The notes under the pieces: generated by a model
The model's database searches: none
Told to the model about the DNA's origin: nothing
Seen by the model: the letters and a program-made list of their open reading frames with translations, nothing else
NCBI RefSeq assembly: GCF_010668395.1
Contig: NZ_WUEY01000012.1
Span: 124,001 to 188,000, forward strand
DNA length: 64,000 bases
Direction of reading: 5' to 3'
DNA from: Martinezella lusitana
GTDB lineage: Bacteria; Pseudomonadota; Alphaproteobacteria; Rhizobiales; Rhizobiaceae
Program-made: the position numbers and the translations under genes
Part shown: positions 26,918 to 35,161 of the stretch, in pieces
Position numbering within the stretch: the first letter of the stretch is position 1
Layout of the letters: every line of letters begins with the position of its first letter

Positions 26918-26942
26918 AACTGAGGGGACAGGTGAAAGTTCC
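26918..26942 (-). promoter_or_regulatory. EcfG/RpoE2-type promoter for the small protein-cytochrome operon
   Basis: Minus strand: GGAAC, 16 bases, AGTT. Predicted leader about 20 bases. Confidence 0.65.
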
Positions 26943-27258
26943 GGACGGCGCCGCAATCGACACGATGTTCCGTTTGATCACTCTCCAGCGCCAGTAAAGC
27001 CGCTACCTTTGAGATTTCAGTTGAAGGTGGGCTTTGCCCATCGACCAATCCATACGAACGCTTCTGGATCGTATCCCGAGGTGCGGTCTCCAAATGGTGC
27101 CCGCAGGCTTTCCAGATCGCGCCCATGCCAGCGCGCCGCTGTTAGGGTGGACCGCGCGACAGGATGGCCGCATCTGCCTTCGCGAGCTGGGCTGCCTCAT
27201 GAAGATTACTGGTAAGACAGGGACCCAGATACTTCGCCGTTTAGGCTTTGCGGAAGAT

Positions 27259-27284
27259 GGAACCAGTGGCGCTTCTCAAGGGTT
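27259..27284 (+). promoter_or_regulatory. EcfG/RpoE2-type promoter for the 27316 operon
   Basis: GGAAC, 17 bases, GGTT, 31 bases before the ATG. Confidence 0.6.
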
Positions 27285-27315
27285 AATCGCTGGCAACAAC
27301 CGGTGGAGGCAGATC

Positions 27316-27555
27316 ATGGAAAACGCGTCAAAAGCTCTGGCCGATCAATATCTGGCCTTGGGCGGACGCCGGGTGGCAGTGATCGACGACAACCTCGGAT
27401 CCTCGCGCGACTGGGACGGCGATCCGCCAGCAGCAGCTGCGTTCTGGAATGAGCGTATTGCGGTGTTGTCTGATCGCGGGAGACGTGACGTCCAAACATT
27501 CCTGCCGTCCCTTACCGACGAGAGCGACGAGCCAGGCTCGGGGAAGCAGGAATAA
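27316..27555 (+). CDS. Hypothetical small protein (79 aa)
   Basis: Begins MENASKALADQYLALGGRRV and ends in an acidic tail (TDESDEPGSGKQE). The start at 27316 follows GGTGGAGG at good spacing; the frame is open farther upstream but lacks a ribosome-binding site. Soluble, unrecognised. It heads a plus-strand series with the cupin and a 62-residue protein leading to the Ku genes. Confidence 0.6.
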   Translation: MENASKALADQYLALGGRRVAVIDDNLGSSRDWDGDPPAAAAFWNERIAVLSDRGRRDVQTFLPSLTDESDEPGSGKQE

Positions 27556-27575
27556 TCCTGACAGGAAAACGTGGT

Positions 27576-28058
27576 ATGAACGCCGAGAGAGTAGTTTTCC
27601 AACCGAGTGACTGGGTTCCGAACAACCAAAAGCTGCCCGTTCTGATCTACCGGGCCGCTTTGGGAGCGTCACCGGATTTCGAGAGCGCTTTTGCTGGAAA
27701 TGATTGGGCAGATATTTGGCGAGACGGCGTCTTCGATTACCAGCATTACCATTCCGGCGCCCATGAGGTGCTCGGTGTAGGCCGAGGCAGGGCTACGCTG
27801 TTGATCGGCGGTCCGGCCGGACGGTCCCTCGAAGTCTCGAAGGGTGATTGTCTCATACTGCCTGCGGGGACAGGGCATCGGAACTTAGGGTCGTCACCAG
27901 ACTTTCAGGTGTTTGGCGCTTATCCGAAAGGTCAGCACGCTGACATTCAGACAGCCGCCGCTACGACCGAGATGCTCGAGAGGATTTCATCTCTGCCGGT
28001 TCCTGACACCGACCCGCTGTTCGGGTCCATGGGTGACCTGCTGAGGGCCTGGCGATGA
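27576..28058 (+). CDS. Cupin-domain protein
   Basis: A 160-residue single-domain cupin: DYQHYHSGAHEVLGVGRGRA (cupin motif 1, metal ligands His, His, Glu) and DCLILPAGTGHRNLGSSPDF (motif 2, His). It resembles the YjlB-type cupins of unknown function. Cytosolic, probably metal-dependent. The ATG at 27576 follows CAGGAAAAC. The next gene overlaps its stop (ATGA). Confidence 0.8.
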   Translation: MNAERVVFQPSDWVPNNQKLPVLIYRAALGASPDFESAFAGNDWADIWRDGVFDYQHYHSGAHEVLGVGRGRATLLIGGPAGRSLEVSKGDCLILPAGTGHRNLGSSPDFQVFGAYPKGQHADIQTAAATTEMLERISSLPVPDTDPLFGSMGDLLRAWR

Positions 28059-28243
28059 AAACAACGTTTTTTAAGGAGCCAGACCCCGAGGGGCGCCGAG
28101 ATCTTGTACAAAGACTTCGACAGATGGAGATGATTGAAGGGCTTTGGGAATTCGATCTCGCCAGCCTGCAGCTTTACGCCGACTCCGTCGCTGAAGACCG
28201 ACAACGCATGACACAACAGCTTAACGGACTGCCCAGCGCCTAG
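28055..28243 (+). CDS. Hypothetical small protein (62 aa)
   Basis: Begins MKTTFFKEPDPEGRRDLVQR and looks helical and soluble. Its ATG overlaps the cupin stop, so it is coupled to it. No family recognised. Confidence 0.6.
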   Translation: MKTTFFKEPDPEGRRDLVQRLRQMEMIEGLWEFDLASLQLYADSVAEDRQRMTQQLNGLPSA

Positions 28244-28266
28244 GCCGTCGAGGGAGAAGCCGCTCG

Positions 28267-28292
28267 GGAACCAAGTCGGCGCCGTTCGAGTT
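28267..28292 (+). promoter_or_regulatory. EcfG/RpoE2-type promoter for the Ku operon
   Basis: GGAAC, 17 bases, AGTT, ending 28 bases before the first Ku ATG. Confidence 0.6.
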
Positions 28293-28296
28293 TATC

Positions 28297-28312
28297 CTCC
28301 AACGAGTTGGAG
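28297..28312 (+). promoter_or_regulatory. Hairpin covering the Ku ribosome-binding site
   Basis: CTCCAA-CGAG-TTGGAG forms a 6-bp stem whose 3' arm includes the GGAG of the GGAGGG before the ATG at 28321. It would lie at the very 5' end of a transcript from 28267-28292. Confidence 0.45.
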
Positions 28313-28320
28313 GGACGAAG

Positions 28321-29208
28321 ATGGCCGCACATCACGCTCAGTGGAAAGGCCACCTGAAAATTGGTGAGCTGAGTTGCGCTGTTGGACTCTACACCGCTGC
28401 GTCTACGTCCGAGCGGATCAGCTTTCATATGATCAACGGGACGACGGGAAACCGGCTGAAGCGCGAATTCGTAGATAGCGAGACCGAGGAGCCGGTGGAA
28501 CGGGAGCAACAGGTAAAGGGCTTCGAGACCGGGAACGGGGATTACATCATGATCGATCCCGAGGAGGTGGCAGGGGTCATTCCGGATTCTGACAAGATGC
28601 TCGAGGCCGAAGCTTTCATCCCGTGCGGAAAGATCGATGACGTCTATTTCGACAAGCCGTACTACCTCGTTCCGGTGGATGATGCCGATCACGACGCCTT
28701 CACCAGCATTCGGGATGCCTTGAGCAGAACTAGTGCGACTGCGATCGCCCGAACCGTCCTGTTCAGGCGGATGCGGGCCGTCGTCATCCGGGCTCACGGC
28801 AAGGGCATCATCGCCACTACTCTGAACTTCGACTACGAAGTCCGGTCTTCCAAGGAAGCTTTCGAAGATGTGGCAAAGATCAAGGTCGAGGCTGAGATGC
28901 TGGATCTTGCCAAGCACATCATCAATACGAAAAAGGGCGAGTTCGATCCGGCGAAGTTCGATGATCGGTACGAGGATGCACTCGCGGCGCTGGTGAAGGC
29001 AAAAGCGGAAGGCAAGACCCTTCCGAAGCCAAAGCCCATCAAGGTTTCCAAACCCAACGACCTCCTCAAGGCACTGCGAGAAAGCGCCGGCCTTGATAAG
29101 GCTTCGGCGGAGAAGCCGAAGGCAGCCAATGCCAACCCGGGGAAAAAGGCTACGGCTGCCAAGGCATCCAGGACGCGTGCGAAACCCGCAGTTAGGAAAG
29201 CGAGCTGA
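28321..29208 (+). CDS. Bacterial Ku protein (Ku3-like)
   Basis: A 295-residue Ku: the core beta-barrel (about 10-230) has WKGHLKIGELSCAVGLYTAA, FHMINGTTGNRLKREFVDSE and ARTVLFRRMRAVVIRAHGKG, and the C-terminal tail (about 240-295) is Lys/Ala-rich, suited to DNA binding or partner contact. Ku clamps on double-strand ends for nonhomologous end joining. GGAGGG precedes the ATG. It is paired with a second Ku three bases downstream, as in the ku3-ku4 pair of Sinorhizobium meliloti, which is stress-induced. No ligD is in the window. Confidence 0.9.
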   Translation: MAAHHAQWKGHLKIGELSCAVGLYTAASTSERISFHMINGTTGNRLKREFVDSETEEPVEREQQVKGFETGNGDYIMIDPEEVAGVIPDSDKMLEAEAFIPCGKIDDVYFDKPYYLVPVDDADHDAFTSIRDALSRTSATAIARTVLFRRMRAVVIRAHGKGIIATTLNFDYEVRSSKEAFEDVAKIKVEAEMLDLAKHIINTKKGEFDPAKFDDRYEDALAALVKAKAEGKTLPKPKPIKVSKPNDLLKALRESAGLDKASAEKPKAANANPGKKATAAKASRTRAKPAVRKAS

Positions 29209-29211
29209 TCA

Positions 29212-30030
29212 ATGGCACCACGTCCCTACTGGAGAGGCTATCTCAAGCTTTCGCTCGTCACCTGCCCCGTCGCGATGACCCCGGCCACGTCTGAATCCGA
29301 AAAGGTGCGCTTTCATACGCTCAACAAGGATACGGGTAACCGGGTCGTCTCCCAGTATGTGGACAGTGTCACAGGTAAGTCCGTAAAGGACGAGCAAGAG
29401 GCCAAGGGCTACGAGCGCGGCGAGAACAATTATGTGATTTTGACTGACGAGGACCTCGAGTCCGTCGAGCTTGAGACGGTCCGGACCATCGACATCGAGA
29501 AGTTCGTGCCGCGCGGAAGCATCGAATGGGTCTATCTGGAGACGCCTTTTTACCTCACGGCGAACGACAAGATCGGTGACGAGGCCTTCGCGGTGATCCG
29601 CCAAGCCATGGAAGCTGAGGATGTTGTCGGGATTTCCCGTGTCGTCCTGGGCCGGCGCGAGCGGGCGGTCCTCCTTGAACCACGGGGCGAAGGCATCGTC
29701 GTCTGGACACTTCGTTTTGGCGATGAAGTCCGCCCTGAAAGCGAGTATTTCACGGTTATTGACAAAAAGTCGGATCCCAAGGGCGTGTCGGCTATCGAAA
29801 CGGTCATCAAGAAGCGCCTGAAGGACTGGTCACCTGACATGGCGTCGGATCCGATCCAGGAAAGCTTGCTGAAGCTGATCGCCGACAAAAAGAAGGCTAA
29901 GAAGCCGACCAAAGCCAGTGCCTCTAAGTCAACGAAGAATAATGACGAGGAAAAAAGTAACGTCGTCAACATCATGGATGCATTGAAAAAGTCGGTCGCT
30001 AAGGAACTGAAATCGCGTAAGGCAGGATGA
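29212..30030 (+). CDS. Bacterial Ku protein (Ku4-like)
   Basis: A 272-residue Ku: WRGYLKLSLVTCPVAMTPAT, FHTLNKDTGNRVVSQYVDSV, ISRVVLGRRERAVLLEPRGE, with a Lys-rich C-terminus (LIADKKKAKKPTKASASKST). It differs clearly from the first Ku, so a heterodimer is likely, as reported for Ku3/Ku4 of S. meliloti. Same operon; three bases separate the genes. Confidence 0.9.
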   Translation: MAPRPYWRGYLKLSLVTCPVAMTPATSESEKVRFHTLNKDTGNRVVSQYVDSVTGKSVKDEQEAKGYERGENNYVILTDEDLESVELETVRTIDIEKFVPRGSIEWVYLETPFYLTANDKIGDEAFAVIRQAMEAEDVVGISRVVLGRRERAVLLEPRGEGIVVWTLRFGDEVRPESEYFTVIDKKSDPKGVSAIETVIKKRLKDWSPDMASDPIQESLLKLIADKKKAKKPTKASASKSTKNNDEEKSNVVNIMDALKKSVAKELKSRKAG

Positions 30031-30062
30031 GTCCGGTTTGAGCCCTTAGGCTCTCCTGCCTT
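30019..30062 (+). terminator. Nested hairpin at the end of the Ku operon
   Basis: Outer arms AAGGCAGGA / TCCTGCCTT (9 bp) enclose an inner stem GAGCC / GGCTC. The first arm begins just inside the Ku stop. There is little T run, so termination is likely but not certain. Confidence 0.6.
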
Positions 30063-30196
30063 GGTCGATTTCAGCAAGACGGCCGAGGCGGCGAAGCTGT
30101 CATATGACGTTTCCGTCTCCGCATCCGCGAGGTGGCTGCCAAGTCTGGAGTTCATCTCGTTTTCCGGGGCTTAATGCCACTACGAGGGGCGCTTTG

Positions 30197-30265
30197 TGAC
30201 CAATTTTTATGTAGAATTTTTGGTCAGCTTGCTACTGACCAATTTTTGTATATATTCTTCGGTCA
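30197..30265. promoter_or_regulatory. Twin palindromic operator upstream of the DUF6088 gene
   Basis: Two 30-bp imperfect palindromes, each TGACCAATTTTT ... GGTCA, at 30197-30226 and 30236-30265, lie 39 bases apart and upstream of the ATG at 30283. The AT-rich interior contains TATATA, a possible -10. The arrangement fits an autoregulated antitoxin-like operator. Confidence 0.55.
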
Positions 30266-30282
30266 GAAAGGTCATTGAGGAA

Positions 30283-31026
30283 ATGCCAGACCCTACATCG
30301 GACACCCAGGACCGCATTCTTGACCGGATTGCGCGGGCTGCGCCATCGGGCGTGTGGTCGCGCGCGGATTTCCTGGATATCGCGACCCCGAACGCTGTCG
30401 AAAAGGCACTGCAGCGTTTGTCGAACAGAGGCGAGATCCGCCGCCCATATCGCGGACTCTATGACAAACCCGGAACCAGCAAGTTGACCGGCAAACTGGT
30501 GTTTCCACCACGGTCCTCTTTCATCGATGCCATAGCAAGGCGGGACAAGCTGCGCGTGTTGGTCGACGGGATGACGGCTGCCAATGATCTGTGTCTGACA
30601 ACGGCTGTGCCGGCACGGTCAACGATCTACGCCGATACGTATCCTCGAACCTTAGAAATCGAGGCGAACGCCGGCGATCTCCAAGCTTCCCGGCCGGTCT
30701 TCTATACGTTGGACTTCAAGCGTATCTCGGCAAAGACGGCATTTTGGGCCGGACGGCCCGCCATGCGCGTGATCCAAGCCTTGGCCTGGTTTCGCGATGA
30801 TCCATCCGCTCTTGATGCTGCCGTGAATGGCACCGCGAGGTCCTTAGAGGGAAATCCCAATCGGGACGAAATCGAACGAGACCTGCGCGAGAACATCAAT
30901 GCCGTTCCGGCCTGGATGTACCCATATGTGGACGCGATAACCCGGCGACTTGCCCCCGGCGACGATACCGCCCGCGAGCACCCTGGTTCGCGAGGGAAAG
31001 GGCATAATGCTGCAGGGGTTCATTGA
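30283..31026 (+). CDS. DUF6088/AbiEi-like antitoxin-type protein
   Basis: A 247-residue protein with an N-terminal winged helix (QDRILDRIARAAPSGVWSRA; VEKALQRLSNRGEIRRPYRG) followed by the AbiEi-like domain (LVDGMTAANDLCLTTAVPAR). DUF6088 proteins are relatives of AbiEi antitoxins of type IV systems. The ATG at 30283 follows GAGGAA; the frame is open 29 codons upstream but runs through the operator. No AbiEii-type nucleotidyltransferase follows: after its stop there are only 45 bases before the convergent ABC gene. It may be an orphan transcription regulator or an antitoxin that lost its partner. Confidence 0.75.
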   Translation: MPDPTSDTQDRILDRIARAAPSGVWSRADFLDIATPNAVEKALQRLSNRGEIRRPYRGLYDKPGTSKLTGKLVFPPRSSFIDAIARRDKLRVLVDGMTAANDLCLTTAVPARSTIYADTYPRTLEIEANAGDLQASRPVFYTLDFKRISAKTAFWAGRPAMRVIQALAWFRDDPSALDAAVNGTARSLEGNPNRDEIERDLRENINAVPAWMYPYVDAITRRLAPGDDTAREHPGSRGKGHNAAGVH

Positions 31027-31071
31027 GCCCTGATCCCGATTGCGTCTCACCCGGCATGTCTTCGCGCGTCA

Positions 31072-32073
31072 TCACAGGATCGCATTTCCGTTGCTGTCAA
31101 ACCGATGCGAATGGCTATCCGGGAAGCTTACAAACACGCGTTCGTCGGGCGCATAGGCATGCTCGCCGAACAATCTAGCTGTCACGTGTCCCAGCGTCTC
31201 GGATTCGAGATAGACGATCGTATCGGCCCCCAGATGCTCGACATAGACAATCGTCGCGGGCCAGGCGCCGTCGTTACGTGACAGCGTCACATGCTCCGGC
31301 CGGATTCCCAGCGTTTTCAAGCCGTGCATGCCAATGCGGCCAGCTTCGATGAAGTTCATCTGCGGCGAGCCGATGAATCCCGCAACGAACAGGTTGGCGG
31401 GCCTGTTATAGAGCTCCATGGGAGAGCCCACCTGCTCGATCTTGCCCGCGCTCAGGACAACGATCCTGTCGGCAAGCGTCATGGCCTCGACCTGATCGTG
31501 GGTGACATAGATCATCGTCGCCTTGAGGCGGCGGTGCAACTTGGCGATCTCAAGCCTGGTCTGCACGCGCAGCGCGGCATCGAGATTGGAGAGCGGTTCA
31601 TCGAACAGGAAGAGCTTGGGCTCGCGAACCACCGCCCGCCCAATGGCGACACGCTGGCGCTGACCGCCCGAGAGCTCAGCGGGGCGGCGGGCAAGATACG
31701 GCTCGAGCGAGAGCATCGACGAGGCGTGCGAAACGCGCTGGTCGATCTCGGCCTTCGGCGTACCCGCCTGCTTCAGGCCCAACCCCATATTGTCCCGCAC
31801 GCTGAGATGCGGATAGAGGGCATAGGACTGGAAGACCATGGCAATCCCGCGCTTGGCAGGCGGCGCATGGGAGACATCGGCATTGTCGATCAGGATCGAG
31901 CCTTGCGAGATGTCCTCCAGACCGGCAATCGCCCGCAGGAGGGTAGACTTGCCACATCCCGATGGACCAACGAAAACAACGAACTCTCCATCGTCGACCT
32001 TCAGGTCGATACCCTTGAGGACCTCGTGTGTTCCATAGAACTTGCGCACGGATGCGAGGTGAAGATTTCCCAA
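31072..32073 (-). CDS. Carbohydrate ABC importer ATP-binding protein (UgpC/MalK type)
   Basis: A 333-residue ATPase: Walker A GPSGCGKS (36-43), Q-loop in MVFQSYALYP, signature LSGGQ, Walker B FLFDEPLSNLD, H-loop YVTHDQ, and a C-terminal TOBE domain (GIRPEHVTLS). It energises import at the cytoplasmic face for the two permeases encoded upstream. Last gene of the 39.6-31 kb minus-strand cluster; the Gfo/Idh gene ends 18 bases before its start. Confidence 0.95.
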   Translation of the reverse strand: MGNLHLASVRKFYGTHEVLKGIDLKVDDGEFVVFVGPSGCGKSTLLRAIAGLEDISQGSILIDNADVSHAPPAKRGIAMVFQSYALYPHLSVRDNMGLGLKQAGTPKAEIDQRVSHASSMLSLEPYLARRPAELSGGQRQRVAIGRAVVREPKLFLFDEPLSNLDAALRVQTRLEIAKLHRRLKATMIYVTHDQVEAMTLADRIVVLSAGKIEQVGSPMELYNRPANLFVAGFIGSPQMNFIEAGRIGMHGLKTLGIRPEHVTLSRNDGAWPATIVYVEHLGADTIVYLESETLGHVTARLFGEHAYAPDERVFVSFPDSHSHRFDSNGNAIL

Positions 32074-32091
32074 CTTTATTCCCCTGACAAT

Positions 32092-33156
32092 TCAGAAATT
32101 GATGACGGCACCCGTGCGAACGCTTTCGTCCGCCGCAAGACATATTCGCAGCGACTGGTAGGCATCCTGCATGTGGCGCGTAAGATCGATATCGTCGCGG
32201 ATTGCCCTTCGGACGAACTCCGCTTGGCGATTGCACAGTTCCTGAGGGTCCGAAACGTTCCGCATCTCGATCAGTTCGTCCGGCTCCGCGAATGTTCCTC
32301 CGGAGGCCAGCGACGCCCGATGCAGCCGGATGGACGCGGCGCGCATCGCTGTCTCCACATCGCCCGTCTTGCCATCCGCATTGGCAACGATCGAGACGCT
32401 GCCCTTCGGCGACATCACATCCTTCACGAAGAACGCCATCTCCGAGATCATCGGCCCCCATCCAGACTCGTACCAGCCGAGCGAGCCGTCGGCGAAGCCA
32501 ACCTGGAAATGGCCGTAGTTGTACATGCCGGGTGCGATATCATCAGACATCCGCAGTCCCATTCCGCGGACCCAGCATGGAGCGGCATCGGTGATCTGAC
32601 ACATGACATCGACATAGTGGACACCGCAATCGACGATCGGAGAGGTGGACTTGAGCAGCGCCTTGTGCTCGTCCCATCCCCTGCCGGAGGACTGCTGGTT
32701 GAGGTTCATGCGGAAGACAAACGGCCCGCCGAGCGTCCTCGCCTCGACGACGAGGCGCTGCCAGGACGGATGGTGCCTGAGAATGTAGCCGACGATCAGC
32801 TTCCGGCCGTTGGCCCGGGCACAGGAAATCACTCTTTCGGCGTCTTCGGCGGTGGTCGCCAATGGCTTCTCGACGAAGACATGACAGCCTGCTTCCATGG
32901 CCATGACCGCAAACTCGGCGTGGCTGTCGGCGTAGGTGTTGATCGAGCAGAGTTCCGGTCTCAGTTCCCCTAAGGCATCCTTGAAGGAAGGAATGAGCCG
33001 ATGGCCGCTAAGCGCCTCGGGAAGCTCGACATTCGAACGGTTCACGAGTCCTGCCACGTCGAATCCGGAGTTCGCAGCGTAGGCCAGAGCGTGGCTGCGC
33101 CCCATCTTGCCAAGTCCGGCAACGAGAACACGGATGGGTTCGCCGGGCGAGCTCAT
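32092..33156 (-). CDS. Gfo/Idh/MocA family oxidoreductase
   Basis: A 354-residue NAD(P)-dependent dehydrogenase: Rossmann start IRVLVAGLGKMGRSHA, the catalytic EKP motif (HVFVEKPLATT) and the C-terminal beta-sheet domain with DCGVHYVDVM. The start at 33156 overlaps the permease stop (ATGA). The family oxidises sugars, inositols and derivatives; position in the importer operon suggests it acts on the imported compound. Confidence 0.9.
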   Translation of the reverse strand: MSSPGEPIRVLVAGLGKMGRSHALAYAANSGFDVAGLVNRSNVELPEALSGHRLIPSFKDALGELRPELCSINTYADSHAEFAVMAMEAGCHVFVEKPLATTAEDAERVISCARANGRKLIVGYILRHHPSWQRLVVEARTLGGPFVFRMNLNQQSSGRGWDEHKALLKSTSPIVDCGVHYVDVMCQITDAAPCWVRGMGLRMSDDIAPGMYNYGHFQVGFADGSLGWYESGWGPMISEMAFFVKDVMSPKGSVSIVANADGKTGDVETAMRAASIRLHRASLASGGTFAEPDELIEMRNVSDPQELCNRQAEFVRRAIRDDIDLTRHMQDAYQSLRICLAADESVRTGAVINF

Positions 33157-33992
33157 TTGACCGCTCCCGCTGTGATGCCGCGGATCAACTGACGCGAGAA
33201 GATGACGTAGAGGGTGACAATCGGCAGGATCGCCAGCGACAGTGCCGCGAGCACCGCATTCCAGTTGGTGACGAACTGACCGATGAAGATCTGCGAACCG
33301 AGCGTCACGGTCTTCGTGGCTTCCGAAGGCGCCAGGATCAGTGGGAACCACAGGTCGTTCCAGATCGGGATCATCGTGAAGACGGCGACCGTTGCCATCG
33401 CAGGCCGCACCAGCGGCAGCACCAGGCGGAAGAAGATCGCATATTCCGAGAGACCATCGATGCGCCCGGCATTCTTCAGGTCGTCGGAGACCGTCCGCAT
33501 GAATTCCGACAGAATGAAGATGGCGAGCGGGATGCCCTGCGCCGTGTAGACCAGGATCAGTGCCGTCTTGGTGTTGACGAGGCCGGTGGCGACCATGCCC
33601 TGCAGGATCGCAACAGTGCCGAGGCGGATCGGGATCATGATGCCGATCGCCATGTAGAGGCCGATAAGCCAGTTTCCGCGGAAGCGGTATTCTGACAGCG
33701 CAAAGGCCGCCATGGCACCGAACAGCAGGACGAAGAAGATCGATGCGACCGTCACCACGCCACTATTGTAGAAATACAGGCCAAAATTGCCCTGAGCCAA
33801 AACGGTGTCATATCCGATGAGGCTGAAACTGCTTGGGTTCGGCGGGGCCATCGGCGACTGGAAGATCGACGCTCGGTCCTTGAAGGAGTTGATGACGGTG
33901 AGGAACACCGGAAAAAGCGCGATGATCGTATAGGAGATCAAGGCAAGGTGGACGAAGCCGGTGCGGAAATGTGACGTTCGAGCTTTCGACAT
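33153..33992 (-). CDS. Carbohydrate ABC permease (MalG/UgpE type)
   Basis: A 279-residue, six-helix permease with the EAA loop variant KNAGRIDGLSEYAIFFRLVL that contacts the ATPase. It starts 10 bases after the partner permease stop and overlaps the dehydrogenase. Confidence 0.9.
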   Translation of the reverse strand: MSKARTSHFRTGFVHLALISYTIIALFPVFLTVINSFKDRASIFQSPMAPPNPSSFSLIGYDTVLAQGNFGLYFYNSGVVTVASIFFVLLFGAMAAFALSEYRFRGNWLIGLYMAIGIMIPIRLGTVAILQGMVATGLVNTKTALILVYTAQGIPLAIFILSEFMRTVSDDLKNAGRIDGLSEYAIFFRLVLPLVRPAMATVAVFTMIPIWNDLWFPLILAPSEATKTVTLGSQIFIGQFVTNWNAVLAALSLAILPIVTLYVIFSRQLIRGITAGAVK

Positions 33993-34002
33993 GCGCCGCC
34001 CC

Positions 34003-34947
34003 TCAGAACTGGTAGCGGCGAAGACGCCGTTGGATGGTGAACAGATAGAGGGAAACCCCGGCGAGAATGATCAAGAACATCACCGTCGCCACTGTCGCGC
34101 CCATGGACCGGTCGCCGAGCTGCAGCTGATATCCAAAGAACGTCCGGTAAAGGAATGTCCCCAGGATGTCCGTCGATCTGTCAGGGCCTGCAAGAGCACC
34201 TTGCGCCGTGTAGATCAGGTCGAAGGCGTTGAAGTTTCCGACGAAGGTCAGGACCGAGATGATGCCGATCGCCGGCAGCACCAATGGAAGCTTGATCTTC
34301 CAGAACTGGCTCCATCCGGTGATGCCGTCGCACTCGGCCGCCTCAATCACCTCGTCCGGGATGCTTAGGAGTGCCGCGTAGATCAGCATCATCGGCACGC
34401 CGATCCATTGCCAAACCGAGATCAGGGAGAGTGCCACCAACGCGGAATCCGTGCGGCCGAGCCAGGGAGCGAAGATCCACTTCAGCTCGACGAGGTCCAG
34501 CAGGTATGGCGCAACACCCCACATCGGCGACAGGATCAGCTTCCAGATGAAGCCGACAATGACGAAAGAAAGGAGAGCCGGAAGGAAGATCGCCGTCCGG
34601 TAGAGGGCTGCGAAGCGCAGCCTTCTTGTCGAAAGAAGTGCAGCAAGCGCGATTCCGATCGGGTTCTGAACGCACATATGTATGGCGAAGAAGACGAGGT
34701 TGTTGCGGAAGGCGTTCCACAGATCGTGCGACCAGCGGGCGTCACCGAAGAGAACCCTGTAATTCGCCAGGCCGACAAAGGTGAGCGCGCCGTCGACATC
34801 GTTATAGAAGGACTGCCGCAGCGTCTCGGCGAGCGGAAGGATCATAACGGCCGAGTAGACGAGAAACGCCGGAAGCAGAAAGACACCGATATGCCATCGG
34901 GTTGCCTTCCTCACGTCGATGACTGTGCCATCGATTTTTTCATTCAT
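34003..34947 (-). CDS. Carbohydrate ABC permease (MalF/UgpA type)
   Basis: A 314-residue permease with the EAA loop IEAAECDGITGWSQFWKIKL and helices such as WHIGVFLLPAFLVYSAVMIL. The start at 34947 (MNEKIDG) follows AGGGAAA; a longer frame upstream is rejected because the residues look non-coding. Together with the MalG-type protein it forms the membrane channel. Confidence 0.9.
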   Translation of the reverse strand: MNEKIDGTVIDVRKATRWHIGVFLLPAFLVYSAVMILPLAETLRQSFYNDVDGALTFVGLANYRVLFGDARWSHDLWNAFRNNLVFFAIHMCVQNPIGIALAALLSTRRLRFAALYRTAIFLPALLSFVIVGFIWKLILSPMWGVAPYLLDLVELKWIFAPWLGRTDSALVALSLISVWQWIGVPMMLIYAALLSIPDEVIEAAECDGITGWSQFWKIKLPLVLPAIGIISVLTFVGNFNAFDLIYTAQGALAGPDRSTDILGTFLYRTFFGYQLQLGDRSMGATVATVMFLIILAGVSLYLFTIQRRLRRYQF

Positions 34948-35101
34948 CGCAGTTTCCCTCTGGATTTCATGCACGTCGCCGGAACCTGGAGATGCCGCAA
35001 GTCCGGGCGCATTCCTTGGAGTAAGAAACCGTCCTCTTCCCTGACCAGGCCGAGCATACATCGCTGAATCCTTCGCACAGGACATCGGCGGCGCCCTGTC
35101 G

Positions 35102-35120
35102 CTAACGACATTCACGTTAG
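35102..35120. repeat. Intercistronic inverted repeat
   Basis: CTAACG-7-CGTTAG in the 214-base gap between the binding protein and the first permease. A GC-rich potential hairpin also lies at about 35127-35152. Such hairpins commonly protect the 3' end of abundant binding-protein mRNA. Confidence 0.45.
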
Positions 35121-35161
35121 TCGGAAGAGGCCGCCGGCGGGTCCGCGACCTCCCGTTCGGC

